Source of the DNA: Methanobacterium sp.
Lineage (GTDB): Archaea; Methanobacteriota; Methanobacteria; Methanobacteriales; Methanobacteriaceae
Length of the DNA: 5,438 bases
Assembly: GCA_030017655.1 (NCBI GenBank)
Contig: JASEIM010000048.1
Coordinates: 1-5,438, forward strand
Direction of reading: 5' to 3'
In this document: one piece after another, positions 1 through 4,948 of the stretch
Layout of the letters: the number at the start of each line of letters is the position of its first letter
Numbering within the stretch: the stretch's first letter is position 1
Notes under the pieces: generated by a model
Seen by the model: only the letters and a program-made list of their open reading frames with translations
Database searches by the model: none
What the model was told of the DNA's origin: nothing
Made by a program: the position numbers and the translations under genes

Positions 1-333
1 AATCTGCTCTATTTTAACAGATTTCAAAATAGCTTTGAATATTTTAATAATAGGGGGTAAAGACTCCCCTAATAGAGAGATTATCTCTATTATTTTTTTT
101 AAATTTAATTTCTGACCCTTTTCTTCCGCTTTTTCCTCTTTTCTTATGTCTTTTCCAGTTTTATCCTTTTGAATTTCTCTTTGGATTAATTTAATCTTCA
201 TCCATATTATTTTTAAATATCCATCGAATTTGAAACCCTGGCTACTTAAATCAATACATATCTCAAATGGAACCACCAGAATACATGCAAAAATTAATAT
301 TATAATTAATATAATGGCGGTTGCAAGGATCAA
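1..333 (-). CDS. DUF2953 family membrane-anchored protein, N-terminal part (runs off left edge)
   Basis: An open frame of 111 codons without a stop runs from 333 to the window edge, so only the N-terminal part is seen. It must start at the TTG at 333: an in-frame TAA lies directly before it, and GAGTGA sits 5 nt upstream as a modest Shine-Dalgarno site. Residues 2 to about 23 are a single hydrophobic segment rich in Ile and Leu, ending in VVPF, which predicts a membrane anchor. A strongly charged region rich in Lys and Glu follows (about 50-75), then an amphipathic stretch (IIEIISLLGESLPPIIKIF). This layout, and the place directly after a GerW/YtfJ-like gene, fit the DUF2953 family, whose Bacillus member ytfI neighbours ytfJ. 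The biochemical function of DUF2953 is not known. The family call rests on architecture and context more than on a diagnostic motif. It is probably cotranscribed with the upstream gene, 40 nt away. Confidence 0.66.
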   Translation of the reverse strand, partial: MILATAIILIIILIFACILVVPFEICIDLSSQGFKFDGYLKIIWMKIKLIQREIQKDKTGKDIRKEEKAEEKGQKLNLKKIIEIISLLGESLPPIIKIFKAILKSVKIEQI

Positions 334-342
334 TTAGTTCAC

Positions 343-359
343 TCTCTAAAAATTAGAGA
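343..359 (-). repeat. Short intergenic hairpin overlapping the DUF2953 ribosome binding site
   Basis: A perfect 7-bp inverted repeat (TCTCTAA, 3-nt loop, TTAGAGA) fills the middle of the 40-nt gap between the two minus-strand genes. On the transcript its 3' arm shares bases with the GAGAGTGA stretch that would serve as the Shine-Dalgarno site of the TTG-started downstream gene. It could lower translation of that gene, or it could be chance in AT-rich sequence. Confidence 0.35.
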
Positions 360-373
360 TAAAAGAGAAATTA

Positions 374-781
374 TTATTCTGTCTCTTCTTTATTTTCCTC
401 TTTAGTTAAGTCTTTGACAGTTTCCTTACTTTCTTTCATGAGATCAATTACTGCAGGTACTGCTTCAGAAATAGCACGGCTAATTGGATTTGGGGGTGTT
501 AAATGCATTACTCTTACTCCTTCAGGACCTGTAACACCTTTAAATACTACTATCATGGCTATAGGCTCTATACCAGCACCTCCACCAGCACCACTGCCTT
601 TACCTCCTCCCTGATTTGCCGGTCCGCTGCCCTCACCGCTCCCAGCACCAAATGCCATCCCAAATTTAGTAACAGGAATCAGAATTTTATCTTCGGTCTC
701 TATTGTTTCGCCTATTACATTTTCTGTGGCTAAAACTTTTAAAAGTTCTTCCACAGTTGTTTTAATTGGTTCTACATCCAT
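374..781 (-). CDS. GerW/YtfJ-like (Spore_YtfJ family) protein
   Basis: This 135-residue protein starts at the ATG at 781, with GAGGG 7 nt upstream. A TTG at 799 would add six residues but has no ribosome binding site. It matches the Spore_YtfJ/GerW family in length and plan. The N-terminus (MDVEPIKTTVEELLKVL) is helical, followed by a beta-forming part with IGETIETEDKILIPVTKFGMAFG at about 23-45. A glycine/serine-rich linker covers about 46-70 and a second hydrophobic strand lies near AMIVVFKGV (75-83). The tail is helical, rich in Lys and Glu and probably disordered at the end. There is no signal peptide or membrane segment, so it should be cytoplasmic. In Bacillus, GerW/YtfJ is needed for normal spore germination. 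Archaea do not sporulate, and the role of archaeal homologues is not known. The membrane-anchored DUF2953 protein downstream is a likely partner (inference). Confidence 0.85.
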   Translation of the reverse strand: MDVEPIKTTVEELLKVLATENVIGETIETEDKILIPVTKFGMAFGAGSGEGSGPANQGGGKGSGAGGGAGIEPIAMIVVFKGVTGPEGVRVMHLTPPNPISRAISEAVPAVIDLMKESKETVKDLTKEENKEETE

Positions 782-816
782 ATTATAACCCTCTAACAAT
801 TTTTTTACAGTTATAT

Positions 817-850
817 TATTAATTTAATACTATATAAAAATAATGACTGT
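817..850. repeat. Inverted repeat flanking the GerW TATA box
   Basis: ACAGTTAT at 817-824 pairs with ATGACTGT at 843-850, apart from one G-T pair. The two arms lie on either side of the proposed TATA box, and both sit next to T-runs (811-816 and 851-857). The position would suit an operator, but the arms are short and imperfect, and no regulator gene is nearby. Confidence 0.25.
829..840 (-). promoter_or_regulatory. Putative TATA box of the GerW-DUF2953 unit
   Basis: Read on the minus strand, TTTTTATATAGT resembles the archaeal TATA box. Initiation about 25 nt downstream (near 808) would leave a leader of about 27 nt, containing the GAGGG ribosome binding site. The surroundings are so AT-rich that other boxes cannot be excluded. 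Confidence 0.45.
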
Positions 851-1085
851 TTTTTTGTTTAAATAATGTCTAATATTAATTTAAAAAGTATTATAAAGTA
901 CAATAATTCCCTAATATAAATAAATTAGTAATTTAGTAGTTTTATATATAAATACATCTTATTAAGTTGTCATATCGCAAATAAAACTTCAAATAACAAT
1001 TTAATATTTCACAGCTTAAAAATATTAAAAATTAAATATATTCATCCAATCCCTATTTTTCCAAAAAATATTTAGCAAATAAGGG

Positions 1086-1098
1086 AAAAGGTTATATA
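1086..1098 (+). promoter_or_regulatory. BRE/TATA promoter of the tRNA-Val/tRNA-Phe unit
   Basis: AAAAGG followed directly by TTATATA is a good archaeal BRE plus TATA box. It lies about 30 nt before the 5' end of the tRNA-Val. Initiation about 25 nt downstream of the box centre (near 1120) leaves a leader of under 10 nt to be removed by RNase P. This is the best-looking promoter in the window. Confidence 0.7.
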
Positions 1099-1128
1099 TG
1101 AATTCATTTATATTCAAATACTCCAGAC

Positions 1129-1306
<178 letters not shown>

Positions 1307-1395
1307 TTTCAAAATTATTTTCCTCTAACTTAAACTATTTTTAGCCAAATAAAAGATTTAATATCTAAAAATTAATATCATTTTGGAGGAAAGAT

Positions 1396-1596
1396 ATGAG
1401 CAAGAAAACATTCTGTCCACGCTGCGGTTCGCATAAAATAAAATATGAGCAAATTTATGAAGGTACTGGCACATGGAAATGCTATCACTGCGGATATGAT
1501 GGTTCCATAGTTATAGAGGATGGAAACCTTGAAAAAAATCTCAGAGAAGCCAAAAAGATGGAAAAATTATCTAAAAAACTTTTATGGAGAAGATAA
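1396..1596 (+). CDS. Small zinc-ribbon protein of unknown function (66 aa)
   Basis: The ATG at 1396 is preceded by a perfect GGAGG at 1385-1389, the strongest ribosome binding site in the window, so the gene is very likely real despite its size. The protein has two knuckles, CPRC (Cys7, Cys10) and CYHC (Cys29, Cys32), 18 residues apart. This makes one zinc ribbon like those at the N-termini of TFIIB/TFIIS-type and ribosomal proteins. A short basic helix rich in Lys and Glu follows (about 44-66, ending LLWRR). There is no membrane segment. A role in binding nucleic acid or RNA polymerase is possible but is inference. It is convergent with the methylthiotransferase gene, with 12 nt between the stops. 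Its promoter is unclear: TTTAATAT at 1357-1364 would start transcription almost on the ribosome binding site, so an earlier start or tRNA read-through may serve it. Confidence 0.85.
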   Translation: MSKKTFCPRCGSHKIKYEQIYEGTGTWKCYHCGYDGSIVIEDGNLEKNLREAKKMEKLSKKLLWRR

Positions 1597-1608
1597 TCAT
1601 TCATAATC

Positions 1609-2883
1609 TCATAAAATAGAACCTTTTAAATAAGTACTTGTAGCTTCTTCTATCCTAACTTCTACAAATTCGCCAATATTCGCATTTTCAACAACAACAG
1701 GCTTGTAAGAATTAGTTCTTCCGATATATCCACCTTTACTGCCTTTTTCTATTATCAGTATTTCCTGAATGCTACCTACTTGTTTTTGATTATTTTCAAA
1801 TAATATCTTTGATTTCAATTCATTTAATGCTTTAGAACGTTTTTTCATTAAATTATAATCAATTTCAGATAAAGATGAAGATATCGCCCTTGGCCTATGC
1901 CCATATTTGGAAATATGGATAAAATCTGGCTTAATCTCTTTAATCACATTCAATGTGTCTTCAAATGCTTTATCTGTTTCAGTAGGATATCCTACAATGA
2001 TATCGGTTGCAATGGAAATTTCGGGTATTTCTTCCCTAAACCTGGATATTATTTCTTTAAATTGTTCTGCTGTGTTTCCGCGGTTCATATCATCCAATAC
2101 CGAATCATTTCCGCTTTGAACTGGTATGTGTATGAATTTATAAATATTCTTATGCTTAAAAGCTTCAATAAGCTCACTAACATTTCCCATCATGCTCTTT
2201 GGGTGCATCATTCCAATTCGTAGCCTGAAATCACCATGAATGTTAGTTACTTGTCTTATTAAATCTGCTAATGTTTCTCCAGTGTCTTTCCCATAAGCTG
2301 CTGTATCCTGAGCTGTAAGCTGGATTTCAACGCAGCCTTCATTTACTGCTTCTCCAACTTCTTTTTTAATTAAATCAACTGGATAACTCTGAAGTTTTCC
2401 CCGTGCAAATCTGGTACAGCAGTAAGTGCAGCTTCCATTGCATCCTTCACATATTTGAGCTATATGTACAAATTGATTAAAACGTATCTTTGGAAGACCT
2501 GGCTTTATCTCATTGCCATGTCCCATAATTCTCATACTTTTACCATTAAGAGATGATTCTACAACATCTGCAGTTGATTTAATTTGACGTGGTCCAATCC
2601 ATCCCGCAGCTGGTGCTGCTTTTTTCAGTCTATCTGGATCAATTTCCACCATACATCCAGACACAATCAATTTTTTATTTGGAAATTCTTTTTGAATCCT
2701 ATGAATCCTGTTCAGGACCTTTTGTTCTGTCGGATGTTTAACGTAGCATGTATTAACAATAATTACATGAGCATCTTCAAGTTCTTCCACTATTTCAGCA
2801 TTTTTTTCCGTTAGAAGCCCTGCCATTATCTGTGAGTCTCCCTGGTTGAACGTGCAGCCAAATGTTTCAATGTAAACCTTCAT
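1609..2883 (-). CDS. tRNA t6A37 methylthiotransferase (MiaB-like radical SAM enzyme, archaeal/CDKAL1 type)
   Basis: This complete 424-residue protein has the three domains of the methylthiotransferase family. The N-terminal UPF0004 domain carries Cys10, Cys46 and Cys77, the ligands of the auxiliary [4Fe-4S] cluster, in FGCTFNQGDS, VNTCYVK and VSGCMVE. The radical-SAM core has the CX3CX2C motif at Cys148, Cys152 and Cys155, followed by TRFARG, with IHIPVQSGND (251-260) and DIIVGYPTET (294-303) further on. A C-terminal TRAM-like RNA-binding domain covers about 363-424. Family members of this length in archaea, and CDKAL1 in eukaryotes, convert N6-threonylcarbamoyladenosine at tRNA position 37 to its 2-methylthio form. 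MiaB and RimO are less likely, because archaea lack i6A and the bacterial S12 target. Start: the ATG at 2883, with AGGAT a few bases upstream. It is a single gene with its own leader of about 118 nt after pcm. Confidence 0.92.
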   Translation of the reverse strand: MKVYIETFGCTFNQGDSQIMAGLLTEKNAEIVEELEDAHVIIVNTCYVKHPTEQKVLNRIHRIQKEFPNKKLIVSGCMVEIDPDRLKKAAPAAGWIGPRQIKSTADVVESSLNGKSMRIMGHGNEIKPGLPKIRFNQFVHIAQICEGCNGSCTYCCTRFARGKLQSYPVDLIKKEVGEAVNEGCVEIQLTAQDTAAYGKDTGETLADLIRQVTNIHGDFRLRIGMMHPKSMMGNVSELIEAFKHKNIYKFIHIPVQSGNDSVLDDMNRGNTAEQFKEIISRFREEIPEISIATDIIVGYPTETDKAFEDTLNVIKEIKPDFIHISKYGHRPRAISSSLSEIDYNLMKKRSKALNELKSKILFENNQKQVGSIQEILIIEKGSKGGYIGRTNSYKPVVVENANIGEFVEVRIEEATSTYLKGSIL

Positions 2884-2940
2884 TTTATCCTGTATCCTTA
2901 ATTTAGTCCTTTTTAAGTTAATGGTAACCGTATCATCAAA

Positions 2941-2955
2941 GTTTATTAATTAAAA
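2941..2955 (-). promoter_or_regulatory. Possible TATA element of the methylthiotransferase gene
   Basis: The minus strand reads TTTAATTAATAAAC here, about 60 nt before the ATG at 2883. It could be the TATA box, with a leader of about 40 nt containing AAGGATACAGGAT. All of the gap is AT-rich, so this is one candidate among several. Confidence 0.25.
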
Positions 2956-2974
2956 TTAGTTTAATCAATTAAGT

Positions 2975-3009
2975 AACTTTAAAATAAGATTTATTTAAAA
3001 TTTAAAGTT
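2975..3009 (-). terminator. AT-only hairpin at the pcm stop, possible terminator
   Basis: AACTTTA (2975-2981) pairs with TAAAGTT (3003-3009), and inside it AAATAA (2982-2987) pairs with TTATTT (2991-2996) over a 3-nt GAT loop, leaving a one-sided bulge. The stem includes the pcm stop codon. It is almost pure A-T and not followed by a T-run, so a terminator role is weakly supported. Confidence 0.25.
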
Positions 3010-3667
3010 TATTTTCAGGCCATCCATGATCTCCTATCATAGGAACAAAAGCAACTCCGCCAATTGATTTTTTATCAAATTCTTCCTCTGATTTTCTGGT
3101 AATACAGATAAGGTCCTGAAGATATCTGTGCTCTCCAACAGGAATTAACAGAATTCCACCAATTTTAAGCTGCTCTTTTAATGGTTCTGGTAATTTAGGG
3201 GCACTGGCAGTGCCGTATATTCTATCAAAAGGTGCTTCTTCAGAATATCCTTTTGTTCCGTCTCCCAGAATTACTGTTATATTTTCAGAGTATCCTGTTC
3301 TCTTTAAATTTTCTTTTGCTGTTTCTGCAAGAGATTCTATTCTTTCTATACTGTATAAATGTCCTTTTTTGCCTAGTATTTCTGCAACAACAGCAGCATT
3401 ATATCCAAAACCAGTTCCAATTTCTAAAACTTTCATACCCTCTTCCAGGGAAAGTATTTCACATATCATTGCCACCATGTGAGGTGCTGAGATAGTTTGA
3501 CCTTCTCCAATCGGAAGAGGTTGATCAGCATATGCATAAGGCCTATTTGAAGCGGGTAGAAATTCTTCTCTTGGAACTTTCTCCATTGCCTTTCTAACTT
3601 TCTCTGTTTTAATATATCCCATTTCTGAAAGTCTTCTTACAAGTTCAATTCTTTCATTTTCCATCAT
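3002..3667 (-). CDS. pcm: Protein-L-isoaspartate O-methyltransferase
   Basis: The protein transfers a methyl group from S-adenosylmethionine to L-isoaspartyl residues of aged proteins, starting their repair to normal aspartate in the cytoplasm. At 221 residues it has the usual length. The family signature DQPLPIGEGQTISAPHMVA spans 48-66, with the catalytic-loop region TISAPHM. The SAM-binding motif I is VLEIGTGFGYNAA (80-92), with the acidic Glu108 (YSIER) after the second strand, then LGDG (134-137), YGTASAPKLP (151-160) and the C-terminal GGVAFVPMIG (203-212). It begins with two ATGs (3667 and 3664). The first overlaps the stop of the zinc-finger gene as ATGA. There is no good ribosome binding site, so translation is probably coupled to the upstream gene and either ATG may serve. 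A gene of this family is common in archaea. The tight link to a zinc-finger protein is the notable part. Confidence 0.95.
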   Translation of the reverse strand: MMENERIELVRRLSEMGYIKTEKVRKAMEKVPREEFLPASNRPYAYADQPLPIGEGQTISAPHMVAMICEILSLEEGMKVLEIGTGFGYNAAVVAEILGKKGHLYSIERIESLAETAKENLKRTGYSENITVILGDGTKGYSEEAPFDRIYGTASAPKLPEPLKEQLKIGGILLIPVGEHRYLQDLICITRKSEEEFDKKSIGGVAFVPMIGDHGWPENKL

Positions 3668-4263
3668 ACTAATTTAGAGCTTAAATCATAATTATATCTT
3701 ACTGATTTATCTAAAGGTTTTCCATAAACTCTTTTTGTTACATAAGCCTTTGCAAAGCCCTTTCTGACCTTTCTTTCAATTGTTTTTATTGAATTCACTC
3801 TAAAAATAAGATTTCCAAGTTTAATTACATCTCCAACATGGAATTCAAAGTCTCTGTCAACTTCAACTTTCTTAGATATAATTCTACCTCCAAAATCCAC
3901 TGAAATCCCAATCCTTGCCGGTATATCAAGTGAAGATGCCCAGATAGTATTTATTTCATTGACATTACTTTTGTTTGTTCTTCCTCCTCTTTTTGTTTCA
4001 ATTGATGTTATTTCAACTTTTTTATCTTCAAATTCAAGAACATCCCCCAAACTAAGTTCTTCATCTGGATAAAGCTTAATAAAACCCTTACTGGAAGATT
4101 CGAATTCACTGATAACAATCCGTACATCAACTGGTTTTTCTCGTGCTATGATTTCTCTGTAAACATTGCCACACTCTTCACACTTTAAAAGTAGTTCCTT
4201 TGAATGTTTACCCTTTGATTTTAATATTTCGTAGTATTCAGATTCACATGCGGGGCATTTCAT
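3664..4263 (-). CDS. HVO_0476-family zinc-finger protein
   Basis: This 199-residue archaeal protein has an N-terminal zinc ribbon with Cys3/Cys6 (MKCPAC) and Cys28/Cys31 (KCEEC), followed by a beta-rich body. The body holds two similar halves: RIVIS at 48-52 with GDV...SIET at 73-90, and RIGIS at 117-121 with GDV...SIKT at 144-161. These look like a duplicated small beta-barrel. The C-terminus is basic (ERKVRKGFAKAYVTKRVYGK). The layout suits RNA, DNA or ribosome binding, but the function is not known and I do not assign one. Start: the ATG at 4263, with GAGGG 7 nt upstream. It is the first gene of an operon with pcm, sharing the ATGA overlap. No membrane segment is seen. The family name is from recognition of the sequence type and was not tested by a search. 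Confidence 0.82.
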   Translation of the reverse strand: MKCPACESEYYEILKSKGKHSKELLLKCEECGNVYREIIAREKPVDVRIVISEFESSSKGFIKLYPDEELSLGDVLEFEDKKVEITSIETKRGGRTNKSNVNEINTIWASSLDIPARIGISVDFGGRIISKKVEVDRDFEFHVGDVIKLGNLIFRVNSIKTIERKVRKGFAKAYVTKRVYGKPLDKSVRYNYDLSSKLV

Positions 4264-4298
4264 TTATTTTCCCTCAGTTAAATTCTTATTCAAATAAT

Positions 4299-4308
4299 GT
4301 AATAAAAA
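4299..4308 (-). promoter_or_regulatory. Probable TATA box of the zinc-finger/pcm operon
   Basis: The minus strand reads TTTTTATTAC about 36-45 nt before the ATG at 4263. Initiation near 4278 would give a short leader of about 15 nt that still contains GAGGG at 4271-4275. The inverted repeat at 4310-4337 lies immediately upstream, in the BRE/activator position. Confidence 0.4.
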
Positions 4309-4309
4309 G

Positions 4310-4337
4310 AACCTGTATGGCATTTTTTTAACAGGTT
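4310..4337. repeat. Inverted repeat AACCTGT-N14-ACAGGTT, possible operator
   Basis: Two perfect 7-bp arms (4310-4316 and 4331-4337) are separated by 14 bp. The half-sites therefore repeat every 21 bp, two helical turns, and would face the same side of the DNA. The arms contain CCTG/CAGG and stand out from the AT-rich spacer. The element abuts the probable TATA box of the zinc-finger/pcm operon. It may bind a dimeric regulator. Alternatively, on the minus-strand transcript from hacB it forms a hairpin followed by CTTTTTATT, like a terminator. Confidence 0.45.
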
Positions 4338-4379
4338 TAATTGTATTCAATAAATAATATTTAATATGAACATTATCAA

Positions 4380-4422
4380 TTTATTGTTTTATGATTATTA
4401 AATATAATGTAGAAACAATAAA
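4380..4422 (-). repeat. 10-bp inverted repeat downstream of hacB
   Basis: TTTATTGTTT (4380-4389) and AAACAATAAA (4413-4422) are perfect complements with a 23-nt loop, beginning about 23 nt after the hacB stop. Part of the first arm (ATTTATTG, 4379-4386) can instead pair with CAATAAAT at 4348-4355, so two hairpins exclude each other. Stems this rich in A-T are weak. It could mark the 3' end of the RFAP-hacB transcript. Confidence 0.25.
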
Positions 4423-4444
4423 AAGTCTTAGATAATCACATAAC

Positions 4445-4933
4445 CTATTTATCTTTCATTTTAAGGTAATGATTAACCAGTCCGCCATCTTCAAGAATAT
4501 CAAGCATGAATTTCTTAAATGGCTCGATTTTAAATGTTTTTTCAGTAGTTAAATTATGAATAATACCTTTTGAAAGGTCTATTCTTAATATATCGCCTTT
4601 ATTCACTTTTATATCGGCCACGATAACTGGTAACCCTACATTTATGGCATTTCTGTAAAATATTCTTGCAAATGATTTTGCAATTACTGCAGAAACTCCT
4701 GCATGTTTAATAGCTACTGGAGCCTGCTCTCTTGATGAACCGCAGCCAAAGTTTTCATCTGCAACAATTATATCTCCCTTTTCCACATTTTTAGAAAATT
4801 CAGGATCCACTCCTTCCATTACATGGGCTGCAAGGTCATCTAAACTGAAAGTTCTCAGATATCTTCCAGGAATTATTACATCAGTGTCAATATTTTCTCC
4901 AAATTTCCATACTCTGCCTTGTATTTCTTTCAT
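4445..4933 (-). CDS. hacB: Homoaconitase small subunit (aconitase-family, LeuD-like)
   Basis: Small, swivel-domain subunit of a two-subunit hydro-lyase; the large [4Fe-4S] subunit is not in the window. The 162-residue protein shows GRVWKFGENIDTDVIIPGRY (6-25), NFGCGSSREQAP (61-72) and AKSFARIFYRNAINVGLP (85-102), all typical of the LeuD/HacB family. The loop reads YLRT (25-28). In methanogens this Arg-containing loop is reported to mark homoaconitase, which acts on homocitrate and longer homologues for 2-oxosuberate and coenzyme B, whereas isopropylmalate isomerase has YLV-type loops. I therefore prefer HacB to LeuD. Start chosen: the ATG at 4933, which fits the N-termini of homologues. An ATG at 4942 and a TTG at 4945 are alternatives. 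No clear ribosome binding site is present, and the gene follows the beta-RFAP synthase stop within about 20 nt, so coupled translation is likely. Confidence 0.88.
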   Translation of the reverse strand: MKEIQGRVWKFGENIDTDVIIPGRYLRTFSLDDLAAHVMEGVDPEFSKNVEKGDIIVADENFGCGSSREQAPVAIKHAGVSAVIAKSFARIFYRNAINVGLPVIVADIKVNKGDILRIDLSKGIIHNLTTEKTFKIEPFKKFMLDILEDGGLVNHYLKMKDK

Positions 4934-4948
4934 ATAAATCATCAATAG

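Larger units (their letters stand above)
800..1128. other. AT-rich spacer without a recognisable gene
   Basis: This stretch between the divergent GerW unit and the tRNA genes is extremely poor in G and C. I see no start codon with a ribosome binding site leading into a plausible protein, and no GC-rich block of the kind that marks structured RNA in AT-rich archaeal genomes. It holds the GerW promoter (about 829-840), the tRNA promoter (about 1086-1098) and an unassigned TATA-like run at 940-951. Confidence 0.6.

Noticed and set aside
70..100. Perfect 9-bp hairpin (TAATAGAGA / TCTCTATTA) followed by a run of T on the plus strand, like an intrinsic terminator.
   Set aside because: It lies inside the intact DUF2953 coding frame on the other strand, and no plus-strand gene runs into it. 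The codons are ordinary (IIEIISLL).
414..733. Plus-strand open frames opposite the GerW-like gene, with proline/serine/threonine-rich products.
   Set aside because: They mirror the Gly-rich GerW coding sequence, have no ribosome binding site and no domain-like content.
782..799. TTG at 799 as the start of the GerW-like gene.
   Set aside because: GAGGG at 789-793 lies inside that extension and is correctly spaced for the ATG at 781.
1597..1608. Short ATAATC-like repeats between the convergent stops at 1596 and 1609, as a bidirectional terminator.
   Set aside because: Only 12 nt, no stable stem and no T-run in either direction.
1897..2814. Several plus-strand frames inside the methylthiotransferase gene.
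   Set aside because: Shadows of a clearly conserved gene. Their products are rich in Phe, Cys and Asn, as expected from reverse frames.
3210..3495. Plus-strand frames of 87 and 90 codons inside pcm.
   Set aside because: They overlap each other and the conserved SAM-binding region, without start signals.
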